Assembly (NCBI GenBank): GCA_963558565.1
Contig: CAUWGX010000005.1
Coordinates: 131,533-195,532 of the forward strand
Direction of reading: 5' to 3'
DNA length: 64,000 nt
Source: Atopostipes sp963558565
GTDB lineage: Bacteria > Bacillota > Bacilli > Lactobacillales > Carnobacteriaceae_A
Below, in pieces: positions 43,984 to 52,110 of this stretch. Position numbers and translations under genes: made by a program. The notes beneath the pieces were generated by a model. The model searched no databases, was not told the origin of the DNA, and saw only the letters and a list, made by a program, of their open reading frames with translations. Numbering within the stretch: the stretch's first letter is position 1; the number at the start of each line of letters is the position of its first letter.

Positions 43984-44751
43984 GTGAACGAAAAAGAATA
44001 TTTTTCTACGGGTGAAATTGCCGAATTGACGGGAGTGACGGTTCGAACCTTACAATATTACGATAATATTGAGCTCTTACCCGCTCGGAAAAGAAATAAA
44101 AGTGGGCATCGTTTATATGACAAATCCGATTTAGCTAAGCTCCAGCAAATTATTTTTTATAAATCACTCGGACTAAAAATAAATGAAATCCAAGAAGTGG
44201 TGCAGGAAACAACGACGAAAGCAGAACTTATTACGCGTTTTGAAAAGCAACAAGGTATTCTCTATCAGCGATTAAACCATCTCATGGGCAGTATGGCTTA
44301 TCTCGAGACGAGTTTGGAAGTCTTAAAAGCGGATCATGACTTGTCGATGACGCATTTAATTCAATTGATCAATGCTTTAAACCAAGAGACTATTTTTGAA
44401 TATGAAGCTATTGAATTTGATGCGGAGGCTTTAGAAACTTTTGCCACATATTATGACGATCCTTCTGAAATTATGGAAGTTTATTGGCAGTGGAAAGCCT
44501 TAGTGATGGAGGCGATGTCCTTAATTTTAGAAGGGGTATCGCCTGCAAGCGAGCAAGGATTAGCCTTTGCACAAAAATATGTAGCGATGACGGAAGAGAT
44601 TACACGAGGCGATGAAAAATTGTTAGAGGTCTATTTGACCTCTTCGGAAAACAGAGAAGCGTGGCCGGAAGAAGATCAGCGCCTCCTTAATTTTACCGAA
44701 GACTTTATTGAAGAAGCGTTACAATTTTATGAAAAGGAGGAGAAAAGATGA
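43984..44751 (+). CDS. MerR-family regulator with TipAS-like domain, ABC-exporter linked
   Basis: 255 residues. The HTH reads FSTGEIAELTGVTVRTLQYY and DNIELLPARKRNKSGHRLYD. A coiled dimer helix is followed by a helical effector domain with EVYWQWKALVMEAMSL. The start is the GTG at 43984 with AGAGGTGAG upstream; the frame continues back across its own promoter, which cannot be coding. The stop overlaps the ATG of the ABC ATPase by 4 bases, so regulator and transporter are one operon. It probably senses the compound exported. Confidence 0.9.
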   Translation: MNEKEYFSTGEIAELTGVTVRTLQYYDNIELLPARKRNKSGHRLYDKSDLAKLQQIIFYKSLGLKINEIQEVVQETTTKAELITRFEKQQGILYQRLNHLMGSMAYLETSLEVLKADHDLSMTHLIQLINALNQETIFEYEAIEFDAEALETFATYYDDPSEIMEVYWQWKALVMEAMSLILEGVSPASEQGLAFAQKYVAMTEEITRGDEKLLEVYLTSSENREAWPEEDQRLLNFTEDFIEEALQFYEKEEKR

Positions 44752-45680
44752 TTGAAATGCGCCATTTAACCAAAAAATATAAAGACGCGACGGCGGTCAA
44801 TGATTTATCTTTAAAGATAAGTCCAGGTTTTGTGACCGGATTTTTAGGGCCAAATGGAGCGGGAAAAACGACCACGATGAAAATGATTTTAGGATTGACG
44901 CGTCCAACGAGCGGAGAAGTGACGGTCAACGGTGAAGACTATAAAGATTTAACCAAGCCGCTGACAGAAGTCGGGGCTTTGATCGATAGTTATGCTGTTG
45001 ATACACAATTAACGGCTAAACAGCATTTAGAAATTATGGCGACCGCAGGAGGGATAGATCAAAATAGGCCCGAAGAAGTGCTCCAGCAAACAGGTTTACA
45101 GGACGTGGCTGATAAAAAGATTCAAGAATTTTCATTAGGGATGAAGCAACGATTAGGCATAGCGACCGCATTATTGGGCGATCCGGAAACGATCATTTTT
45201 GATGAACCGTTTAATGGTTTAGATGTGGATGGGATTCAGTGGCTGCGGGGGTTAACGAAAAATCTGGCTGAAGAGGGGAAGGCAGTATTGATTTCGAGTC
45301 ACTTGATGAGTGAAATTCAAGCGATTGCTGAAAGAATTATTGTTTTAGCCCAAGGTGAGCTCATCGCAGAAATGACCATTGAAGAGATGGCGCAGCGAAG
45401 TTTGAGTGCGCATATTCTCGTCCGCAGTGAGGATAACGGTGCGATGAAAAAGCTTCTAGAAAATGAGGGAGCCCTTGTGCGTGAAGAAAAAGAAAGGTTA
45501 CAAGTAAGAAAGATTGAATTAGAAACAATAGGAGAACTTGCTAAACAAAATAATCTCGCCTTATATGAATTAACGAATACACAACCGTCGCTGGAAGATT
45601 TATTTATAGAATTAACCGCAGGAAAAATGGATTACGTTATTCAGGACGAACCGCGAGAAGGAGGAGAGATCCTTTCATGA
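44748..45680 (+). CDS. ABC transporter ATPase (BcrA/CcmA type)
   Basis: 310 residues: Walker A GPNGAGKTTTMKMILGL, signature FSLGMKQRLGIATAL, Walker B IIFDEPFNGLDVDG, H-loop ISSHLMSEI. The C-terminal extension (about 220-310) is that of BcrA/EcsA-like exporters of peptides, bacitracin-like antibiotics or lipids. It overlaps both neighbours by 4 bases, a tightly coupled regulator-ATPase-permease operon. Confidence 0.93.
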   Translation: MIEMRHLTKKYKDATAVNDLSLKISPGFVTGFLGPNGAGKTTTMKMILGLTRPTSGEVTVNGEDYKDLTKPLTEVGALIDSYAVDTQLTAKQHLEIMATAGGIDQNRPEEVLQQTGLQDVADKKIQEFSLGMKQRLGIATALLGDPETIIFDEPFNGLDVDGIQWLRGLTKNLAEEGKAVLISSHLMSEIQAIAERIIVLAQGELIAEMTIEEMAQRSLSAHILVRSEDNGAMKKLLENEGALVREEKERLQVRKIELETIGELAKQNNLALYELTNTQPSLEDLFIELTAGKMDYVIQDEPREGGEILS

Positions 45681-46447
45681 GACATGCCATTCAAGCAAAT
45701 CTTAAACAGATTTTATTTTTAAGAACAACTAAAATATTTTTGACAGTGATCGTGTTAGTGAGTGTCTTGCTCGGTGCTCTTTTCACGCTGACTACGAACG
45801 TCACTCAAGGCCGCACGTTAAGCGAACTGACCCCGATGAATATTTTTTCTGCGAATATGTTGGGGGTCGATTTAGGAGCGCTCTTATTGATTGCTTTTAC
45901 GGCTACAACCATTGGCAGAGAATTTTCAAGCAATGGCATCCGCTTAACACTCGGTGCGACACCCCATCGCGTTAAGTTTTTCCTCGGGAAATTTGTCACT
46001 TATTTATTGGTGGCTGGGGGAATGAGTTTTGTAATGGTTGGTTTGATTTTCGGGAGCACGCAGTTCATATTAGCCGCGAATAACCAGTCCTTGCTCTCAC
46101 TTGGAGACTCTGAAGTGTGGCAATTTATTGTAGGGGTGTTTTTGATGCCCGTCTTTTATAGCTTAGTAACCGTAGCTGCGACCTTTCTGTTTGGTAGTAG
46201 CGGTGGTAGCATCGTCTTTTCTTTATTAGTGATGTTTTTACCGGCTTTAATCCGGATGTTTGCGGAGACTATCCAAGAGCTTTTTCTCCCGCTGTTTCCA
46301 GAAATAGCGCTCCATAATGTATCCGGAACCGTCGCTATGGAATCTATTGAATCTATGAGCATCAGCGCGAGTTTTCTCGTTCTTGTTGTTTGGTTACTGG
46401 TGATATCTATTTTGGCTATAATAAAGTTTCAAAGACAAGATTTTTAA
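45677..46447 (+). CDS. ABC transporter permease (ABC-2 type)
   Basis: 256 residues with six predicted membrane segments. TATTIGREFSSNGIRLTLGATPHRVKFF is the conserved cytoplasmic coupling region of ABC-2 permeases. It pairs with the preceding ATPase to export an unknown, probably antimicrobial, substrate. It is the last gene of the MerR operon. Confidence 0.88.
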   Translation: MRHAIQANLKQILFLRTTKIFLTVIVLVSVLLGALFTLTTNVTQGRTLSELTPMNIFSANMLGVDLGALLLIAFTATTIGREFSSNGIRLTLGATPHRVKFFLGKFVTYLLVAGGMSFVMVGLIFGSTQFILAANNQSLLSLGDSEVWQFIVGVFLMPVFYSLVTVAATFLFGSSGGSIVFSLLVMFLPALIRMFAETIQELFLPLFPEIALHNVSGTVAMESIESMSISASFLVLVVWLLVISILAIIKFQRQDF

Positions 46448-46570
46448 GAAGAGAGCGAACTTTCCTCGTTGTACGGGAGCGAACTTTTATAATGACTGAG
46501 CAGATATTACGAGGGCATTAAATAAACGATCCGAAAAGAATTATAGAAAGAACAATGAAGAAAATAGATT

Positions 46571-46613
46571 AAAAGCAGGGGCTGTTTATATAAAAATAGT
46601 CCGTGCTTTTTAT
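46571..46613 (+). terminator. Intrinsic terminator after the ABC exporter operon
   Basis: AAAAGCAGGGGCTGTTT pairs with AAATAGTCCGTGCTTTT with mismatches; five T residues follow. Before it, AGCGAACTTT occurs twice 24 bases apart (46454 and 46478). Confidence 0.65.
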
Positions 46614-46683
46614 CTTTGAAGCTGTTCATGATAGACTAACGAAGAATATATGTGAAAAATAAAAAATAAACGGAGGATTATCA

Positions 46684-47505
46684 GTGTATAAATTAATCGC
46701 ATGTGATTTGGATGAGACGCTTTTATCTTTAGATAATACGGTCTCGCAGAAGAACGTGGCAGCTATTCAAAAAGCGGATGAACAGGGTGTTAAGTTTGTT
46801 TTAGCAACCGGTCGAGGTTATCAAACCGTACAAGGAACCCTACAGGAGATCGGGTTATATGATAAAGCAGATGAGTACGTGATTTCTTTTAATGGGGGCG
46901 CGGTGACTGAAAATAAAGGGAACCGTTTACTTCATTTTGAAGGGATCTCCTTTGAATTCGCTTCGGAATTATATAAGCGCGGTTTGAATTATGATGTTTG
47001 TATCCATGTCTATACGCAAGAAGAAGTTTACGTCTATAACTTAGTCGAGGAAGAGCGTGAACATCTAAAAACGAAGATGGAAGTGATCGAAATTGATCGC
47101 CAAGATATTGACTTCTTAAAAGACGAAGACATTGTCAAAGTATTATATATGAATACAGATCGCGCTTATTTAGAAGCAATCGCTGACGACTTAAAAGATA
47201 TTACACAAGATAGTGATGTGAGTTATTCGAGCAATCGTTACCTTGAATTTAACCAAAAAGGGGTCAACAAAGGGGCGGGTATTCGTTTCTTAGCGGATCA
47301 TTTAGGGATTGATATTGAAGAGACGATCGCAATTGGGGATAACTTTAATGACTTACCGATGCTTGAAACGGCCGGTTTAGCCGTCGGTGTGCAAAACATG
47401 GTGCCGGATTTAAAAGAAAAAATGGATTACATTGCTAAAGCCACCCATGAAGAAGACGCCATTCATGAAGTCATTGAAAAATTTATTTTAAACCCTGAAG
47501 CGTAA
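46684..47505 (+). CDS. HAD-superfamily Cof-type phosphatase
   Basis: 273 residues. Motif I is ACDLDETLLSLDN, motif II ATGRG, the conserved lysine is in KGVNKGAGIRFLADHLG, and motif IV is IAIGDNFNDLPMLE. The C2B cap lies between ~80 and ~190. It belongs to the same broad group as the gene at 6578 but is not a close copy. The substrate is unknown. The start is a GTG with CGGAGG upstream. Confidence 0.9.
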   Translation: MYKLIACDLDETLLSLDNTVSQKNVAAIQKADEQGVKFVLATGRGYQTVQGTLQEIGLYDKADEYVISFNGGAVTENKGNRLLHFEGISFEFASELYKRGLNYDVCIHVYTQEEVYVYNLVEEEREHLKTKMEVIEIDRQDIDFLKDEDIVKVLYMNTDRAYLEAIADDLKDITQDSDVSYSSNRYLEFNQKGVNKGAGIRFLADHLGIDIEETIAIGDNFNDLPMLETAGLAVGVQNMVPDLKEKMDYIAKATHEEDAIHEVIEKFILNPEA

Positions 47506-47542
47506 AAGAATCAAACCGTAGTTATTTAGAGAATGTGAGGCG

Positions 47543-47587
47543 GCCTCCAAAAGTTAGAGTAAAAACTAACTTTTGGAGGTTGTTTTT
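47543..47587 (+). terminator. Intrinsic terminator after the HAD gene
   Basis: Stem CCTCCAAAAGTTAG / CTAACTTTTGGAGG with a 7-base loop and T-rich tail. Confidence 0.95.
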
Positions 47588-47736
47588 ATGTCAAAATGTA
47601 TATTTCTCAAAACAAAAATATGATCAACATTCACACCCAATCTTCATTCTTTTCTAAGATATACATCTATGAAAACCCTTTACAAACAAAGGAATAGAGC
47701 CTGTTAAAAAGAATTTAAAAAACTTTCAAAAACCCC

Positions 47737-47765
47737 TTTACATCTCCCGGATTTCTTTGTAAGAT
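47737..47765 (+). promoter_or_regulatory. Promoter of the sugar-type MFS gene
   Basis: TTTACA (47737-47742) and TAAGAT (47760-47765) with 17-base spacing. The rest of the 317-base gap (47588-47736) shows nothing else. Confidence 0.65.
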
Positions 47766-47822
47766 ATTCAAACTGTTGAAAACACCTCACACAAACAAAA
47801 ATTAAAAAAGGTAGGATTATTC

Positions 47823-49061
47823 ATGCAAAAACAACTGAATTGGAAGTACTCTGCCAGCCAAGCGTTGAATTCAGGATTACTCGCTGCAATGCTCGCATTT
47901 GCCTCCATCTTTATGTTGGATAAAGGACTCACAAACTCAACCATCGGAATTATTTTAGCCCTCTCTAATGTTTTATCCATTGCCGTTCAGACATTTTTCG
48001 CTAACTACACCAATCGAAACAAATCCGTCAAACTCCAAGATATGTTAACCGTCCTTTTACTCGTTGTGATCGTCTCCTCCGCACTCTTATTATTTATTCC
48101 ATCATTTGCTATCTTTTTACTATCCGCTATTCTTGCATTTTCTTTTGTTCAGTCCAGTACACCATTTGTAAATTCTTTAGCTTTTATTTATGAAGAAGAA
48201 GGGATCCATATTAAATATGGAGTCGCCCGTGGTTTCGGTAGTCTTTCCTATGCTTTAATTACTTTATTGTTAGGATTTGTTATCGAAAGAACTTCTTCAA
48301 GTATTTTACCGGTCTTTTATATAGGTCTTGCCTTTATTTTTATTTTAATTGTTCGTTCGTATAAATTACCTAAACATGAAATAGCTATCGAAGAAGTCGC
48401 TGAACAAGAGGAACAAGAAATGAACCATCAAAGAGAATCCATTCCAGTTTCCGAGCAATCATTGATGAGCTTTTTAAGTGAATATCGTGAACTTGTTTAT
48501 ATTATTATCGGCTTAGGTTTTGTTCTCTTTGCGCAAACAATGATTAATACGTTTCTGATTAACATTGTGACTCCATTGGGCGGAGATAGTAGTGCAGTGG
48601 GATTAGCCATCTTTATCGCCGCAGCCGTAGAAATTCCTATTATGATGAATTTTGACTGGCTTGTTAAAAAACGTTCGACTGCTTTCTGGTTGAAATTATC
48701 TGCAATCTTTTTCGTGGCGAAAGTTGTGTTGATGTTCTTCGCTACGAACTTGACCATGATTTATATCTCGCAATTTCTACAATTTGGCTCTTACGCGCTC
48801 GCTTATCCAGCAGCGGTCCAATATATTAAAAATAAAGTTCATGAAAAAGATTTATTCAAAGGACAAACTTTATTTACAATTGGAATAACTGCCAGTAACG
48901 TATTTGCCAGCTTCTTAGGCGGTATGTTGATTGATAGTCTAGGAACAGGTGGTATGGTCTTTGTCTCCTTACTCGCAACAATTATAGGTGGCTTGATCAT
49001 TGTGAAAGTCCTTGGAAAAGTTCCATCAGAAGCTTACGAAGTGGCCAAATCAGAAGCTTAA
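47823..49061 (+). CDS. MFS transporter of the LacY-like/nucleoside-sugar group
   Basis: 412 residues with 12 membrane segments and a long acidic central loop (about 190-220, EEVAEQEEQEMNHQRE). The layout, with KYGVARGFGSLSYALITLL in TM4-5 and QFLQFGSYALAYPAAVQYI in TM10, fits the MFS_1-like/LacY-type group that imports sugars or oligosaccharides with protons. No sugar enzyme is adjacent. AAAAAGGTAGG precedes the ATG. It ends in a terminator followed by repeat array 3. Confidence 0.82.
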   Translation: MQKQLNWKYSASQALNSGLLAAMLAFASIFMLDKGLTNSTIGIILALSNVLSIAVQTFFANYTNRNKSVKLQDMLTVLLLVVIVSSALLLFIPSFAIFLLSAILAFSFVQSSTPFVNSLAFIYEEEGIHIKYGVARGFGSLSYALITLLLGFVIERTSSSILPVFYIGLAFIFILIVRSYKLPKHEIAIEEVAEQEEQEMNHQRESIPVSEQSLMSFLSEYRELVYIIIGLGFVLFAQTMINTFLINIVTPLGGDSSAVGLAIFIAAAVEIPIMMNFDWLVKKRSTAFWLKLSAIFFVAKVVLMFFATNLTMIYISQFLQFGSYALAYPAAVQYIKNKVHEKDLFKGQTLFTIGITASNVFASFLGGMLIDSLGTGGMVFVSLLATIIGGLIIVKVLGKVPSEAYEVAKSEA

Positions 49062-49072
49062 TCGAATAAGAC

Positions 49073-49102
49073 AAAAAAGCAGACCTCGTGTCTGCTTTTT
49101 TT
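49073..49102 (+). terminator. Intrinsic terminator of the MFS gene (left partner of array 3)
   Basis: AAAAAGCAGAC, loop CTCGT, GTCTGCTTTTT, then T residues. Read on its own strand it differs by one loop base from the terminator at 49455-49483. Confidence 0.95.
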
Positions 49103-49173
49103 ATGCCTAAAATTTGTATCGAGGAGAATTTTTGAAGAAATGAGACTTGAGCTGGGAATTTTTTGATGGGAAA

Positions 49174-49430
49174 GAGCGCTCGCGGTCATGTTTCGGGGTT
49201 TCGTGCTCGCAAGTGCAGTGCTCGCGGTCACGTTTCAAGGTTTCGTGCTCGCAAGTTCCGCGCTCGCGGCCACGTTTCGGGGTTTCGTGCTCGCAAGTTC
49301 CGTGTTCGCGGTCACGTTTCGAGGTTTCGTGCTCGCAAGTGCAGTGTTCGTGACCACATTTCAGGGTTTCGTGCTCACGAGCCTCCTTCTCATGCTCACG
49401 TTTTCCATTTTCGTTACTTTGAGGCCTCTT
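49174..49430 (+). repeat. 42-bp tandem repeat array 3 (six units)
   Basis: Cores begin at 49187, 49229, 49271, 49313, 49355 and 49397, exactly 42 bases apart. Units 1-4 are nearly identical, with GCTCGCGGTCACGTTTC then GGGTTTCGTGCTCGCAAG; units 5 and 6 drift, and unit 6 (CACGTTTTCCATTTTCGTTA) becomes almost identical to array 2 units. The array is much richer in GC than its surroundings. Open frames run through it on the plus strand because 42 is a multiple of three, but none has an RBS. It fills most of the 428-base gap between two convergent genes. Confidence 0.92.
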
Positions 49431-49454
49431 CTATAAAGAAAATTTGTAGATAAA

Positions 49455-49483
49455 TAAAAAAGCAGACGCGAGGTCTGCTTTTT
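49455..49483 (-). terminator. Intrinsic terminator of the DUF2188 gene (right partner of array 3)
   Basis: Minus-strand AAAAAGCAGAC, loop CTCGC, GTCTGCTTTTT, then T residues; nearly identical to the terminator of the convergent MFS gene. Confidence 0.92.
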
Positions 49484-49489
49484 CTATCT

Positions 49490-49747
49490 CTATTGATCGT
49501 ATTCGTCTTGTTTCTCAATTTGTCCATCTTCATTGTGGATAATCGCTTTGGTTCCGGCATCCTCAGCTCTTTTATCGGCTTCTTCGATCGCTTCGTTGCG
49601 GTCATCTGTTGTATAAACGGGTTGGTCTTCGCCTTCTTTTTTGACCGCCCATTTTTTATCGTCACCAGGAACGACGTGGAAGCGAGCATTTTCTGTTCCT
49701 GCTCTTTTTTCAAAATAATTTCCGCGTTCATCATCGTGTTTTGCCAT
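49490..49747 (-). CDS. DUF2188-family small protein
   Basis: 85 residues, very hydrophilic. The DUF2188 pattern is RFHVVPGDDKKWAVKKEGED, NEAIEEADKRAEDAGTKAII and HNEDGQI. Such small proteins are common in Firmicutes and their role is unknown. AGGAGG precedes the ATG. The upstream region shows TTGACA at about 49805 on the minus strand with no good -10. Confidence 0.85.
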   Translation of the reverse strand: MAKHDDERGNYFEKRAGTENARFHVVPGDDKKWAVKKEGEDQPVYTTDDRNEAIEEADKRAEDAGTKAIIHNEDGQIEKQDEYDQ

Positions 49748-49997
49748 TTTCTATTCCTCCTTTATGATTTGTATAACCTTATTTAGCCACTTATCCCTTG
49801 GAGCTGTCAACTTAAAGGCTTACATTTTATGTAAAAAGTTGTTTAAGCGAATTAAAATTTATATTGAAAAGGAGACCGGTTGTTTGGAAATTGTCATCCG
49901 TCAAAGAAAAAAGGAAAGTTTTTCGACAGTTGTTACGTTTTGCTCAAGAGTATAGTAAAATGAACATTAAAACGATGAGGAGATGACGAGGAGAAGA

Positions 49998-50819
49998 ATG
50001 AATGTAAAAAACGATGAAGTTTCGAATAGCAGTAAGTATCCTTGGCGAGGGTTTCTCGTTTTTCTAGGGGTGTATTTGTTAGGTTTAGCTACTTATTATC
50101 CGGTACTATTAGCGCAAGCAGAAGTTTATTTAGACATTGTGGGCGAAAGTTTTGCCTACACGCCGAATCAATTTGCGGGACTGGCGTTGATTCAGCCGTT
50201 ACTTTTAGGGATTGTAGCTATTTATGGAGGCCACCGGTATGCGCGAAAGGTGAACTTGCGCTCCTTGGTCAGTGAAAAAATAGAAAAAAGAGCACCTGTG
50301 CTTACGGGACAGCCACAATATACTTTGGCTGATAGTGTGCCTTTTATTGTCCTTTTCGCAATAGGACTCGCTTTTTTAACTATAGGTTTTGATTTTGTTT
50401 TTCAAAATGGGGTGCCAGAAACGTTGGCTCCTACTTTTACAGCGTTCAATCTATGGCAAGTTTTGTCTCAGTTATTCTATGGTGGGTTAGGACAGGAAAT
50501 TCTTTTGCGCTGGGGTGTGATGACGGCACTTGTTTATGTGATAAGTGCTAAAGGGAAACAAGTTACACCATTGCATTATATAATGGGCTTTACTTTTACC
50601 GCGTTTCTTTATGGCTTTTCCCAGTACAGCTCAATGGCGGGGATGATTGATTTAACGCCTATTTTATGGCTCCGTTTATTTCTGCTCAATGTCCTAGATG
50701 GGATGTTATACGGTTGGTTGTATGCGAAGTTTCATTTTGAAGCGGCGGCTTTGAGTCATTTGTTGACGAATCTTTTAATCATTTTAGGTACAGTAATTAT
50801 GGCAGGGGCCAGTGGGTAA
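49998..50819 (+). CDS. CPBP-family membrane protein with altered catalytic motifs
   Basis: 273 residues with about seven or eight membrane segments in the fold of CPBP/Rce1-type intramembrane proteases. Motif 1, normally EExxxR, reads GQEILLR (Q166, E167, R171). Motif 2, normally FxxxH, reads FLYGFSQ with glutamine 209. Motif 3 LSHLLTN (H254, N258) is kept. Loss of the first glutamate and the second-motif histidine suggests a proteolytically weak or inactive member. ATG 49998 follows GAGGAGAAGA. The glycerophosphodiesterase gene begins 20 bases later. Confidence 0.78.
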   Translation: MNVKNDEVSNSSKYPWRGFLVFLGVYLLGLATYYPVLLAQAEVYLDIVGESFAYTPNQFAGLALIQPLLLGIVAIYGGHRYARKVNLRSLVSEKIEKRAPVLTGQPQYTLADSVPFIVLFAIGLAFLTIGFDFVFQNGVPETLAPTFTAFNLWQVLSQLFYGGLGQEILLRWGVMTALVYVISAKGKQVTPLHYIMGFTFTAFLYGFSQYSSMAGMIDLTPILWLRLFLLNVLDGMLYGWLYAKFHFEAAALSHLLTNLLIILGTVIMAGASG

Positions 50820-50839
50820 GAAGGAAAGGGGAAGAAGCA

Positions 50840-51757
50840 TTGAAGAAAATTCTAAAAATAATCGGTGGACTTTTCGTTATGGTCATGGGCGTATGGTTGG
50901 TGATTTTTTTATGGCCCGTTGAAAAGCGGCCAGCACGATCTTTTTACCAAGCAGATGATCCGGAAGTTTTAAACATTGCGCATCGAGGCGGGCGTGGACT
51001 TGCATCTGAAGGTACCTTGGCGGCTTTTGCTACCTCGGCGCAGTTAGCGGTGGATATGTTTGAATATGATATCCATCTGACAAAAGATGGTCATTTAGTA
51101 GTGATCCATGATGATACCGTTGATCGGACCACAGATGGCACTGGGAAAGTCAACGAGATGACGTTGGCTGAAGTTCAAGCACTGGATGCGGGTTATCAAT
51201 TTGTCGACGAAAATGGTGAGCACACTTACCGGGGACAAGGGGTTTACATTCCGACAGTCGCTGAAGTTTTCGAGGAATATCCCCATCAACGGCATTTAAT
51301 CGAAATGAAAGATACGAATGCCCCTGAATTATATGAAGAGGTGATTCAAGAACTTTGGCGCCTCATTCAAGAGTACCAGATGGAAGAACAAGTGATGGTA
51401 GGGAGTTTTGATCAAGAAATTATTGAGCGTTTTGAAGAGGTAACGCAAGGGCAGATTCCGATTGGTGCGGGCGAACAAGAAGTGCGTGAATTTGTGACGA
51501 AGCATGTGCCGTATTTAAATGGTTTAGCGAAAACAAATGTAGATTCTCTGCAGTTGCCGACGGAAGCGGAAGGGTATAATTTAACGACGAATAATATTAT
51601 TCAGAGTGCGAACGATCGAAATATGTCGGTTTATTATTGGACAATTAACGAGGAAGATACGATGCGTGAGTTAATTGAAAAAGGTGTAGATGGTATTATG
51701 ACGGACTACCCGGATCGCTTACGACGAGTACTGACCGAAGTAGAAGCAGGAATTTAA
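50840..51757 (+). CDS. Membrane-anchored glycerophosphodiester phosphodiesterase
   Basis: 305 residues. One N-terminal membrane segment (about 5-25) places the catalytic TIM barrel outside the cell. NIAHRGGRG, FEYDIHLTKDGHLVVIHDDT and VDRTTDGTGKVNEM are the catalytic GDPD motifs, and YYWTINEED and DGIMTDYPD close the barrel. It hydrolyses glycerophosphodiesters to glycerol-3-phosphate and alcohol, perhaps during phospholipid or teichoic acid turnover. The start is a TTG with AAGGGGAAG upstream. It shares an operon with the CPBP gene. Confidence 0.9.
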   Translation: MKKILKIIGGLFVMVMGVWLVIFLWPVEKRPARSFYQADDPEVLNIAHRGGRGLASEGTLAAFATSAQLAVDMFEYDIHLTKDGHLVVIHDDTVDRTTDGTGKVNEMTLAEVQALDAGYQFVDENGEHTYRGQGVYIPTVAEVFEEYPHQRHLIEMKDTNAPELYEEVIQELWRLIQEYQMEEQVMVGSFDQEIIERFEEVTQGQIPIGAGEQEVREFVTKHVPYLNGLAKTNVDSLQLPTEAEGYNLTTNNIIQSANDRNMSVYYWTINEEDTMRELIEKGVDGIMTDYPDRLRRVLTEVEAGI

Positions 51758-51766
51758 TGGATGATA

Positions 51767-51811
51767 AAAAAACTTTCCTCGAAGCTGAGCTACCCTTCGG
51801 GAAAGTTTTTG
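51767..51811 (+). terminator. Intrinsic terminator after the phosphodiesterase gene
   Basis: AAAAACTTTCC..GAAG pairs with CTTC..GGAAAGTTTTT around a short loop, with T tail. Confidence 0.9.
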
Positions 51812-51886
51812 TTTACGCGAAATATTTAGAAAAAGTCAAACGTTATACTATAATAGAGATGTAAAATAATAAAAGAGGTGAAAAAA

Positions 51887-52108
51887 ATGGCAGATTTTAA
51901 ATATGAAATTATGGAAGAATTAGGAGTGTTGTCCACATCTCCTAGCGGTTGGACGAAAGAGTTGAATTTAGTGAGCTGGAACGAACGTCCACCAAAATTT
52001 GACATCCGCGATTGGAGCCCCGACCATACGAAAATGGGTAAGGGCATCACATTAACGAATGAAGAGTTGGAATCCCTGCAAGAAATTTTAGCAGAGATTG
52101 ATTTATAA
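51887..52108 (+). CDS. YdbC/PC4-type single-strand nucleic-acid-binding protein
   Basis: 73 residues of the bacterial PC4 family (YdbC of Lactococcus). WTKELNLVSWNERPPKFDIR is the ssDNA-binding beta sheet, and GITLTNEELESLQEIL the C-terminal helix. The L. lactis protein binds single-stranded DNA and RNA as a dimer. ATG 51887 has AGAGGTG 6 bases upstream. A TATAAT (51849-51854) provides a likely promoter. Its stop is only 2 bases from the stop of the convergent RNase H gene and no terminator is seen between them. Confidence 0.9.
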   Translation: MADFKYEIMEELGVLSTSPSGWTKELNLVSWNERPPKFDIRDWSPDHTKMGKGITLTNEELESLQEILAEIDL

Positions 52109-52110
52109 AA

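Noticed and set aside
46454..46487. Direct repeat AGCGAACTTT spaced by 24 bases
   Set aside because: Only two 10-base copies in AT-rich DNA upstream of a terminator; no supporting promoter or operator logic.
49163..49453. 96-residue open frame (and two others) through the 42-bp array, giving 14-residue repeats such as ARGHVSGFR
   Set aside because: No RBS, open in more than one frame because the period is a multiple of three, and the related arrays are read in other frames. I treat it as non-coding repeat.
49792..49817. Sigma-B-like promoter (TTTAA, 14 bases, GGGATA on the minus strand) ahead of the DUF2188 gene
   Set aside because: Lactobacillales generally lack sigma-B, and the match is short and could be chance.
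49764..49955. 63-residue plus-strand frame between DUF2188 and CPBP genes
   Set aside because: No RBS and no recognisable homology; crosses the minus-strand promoter region.
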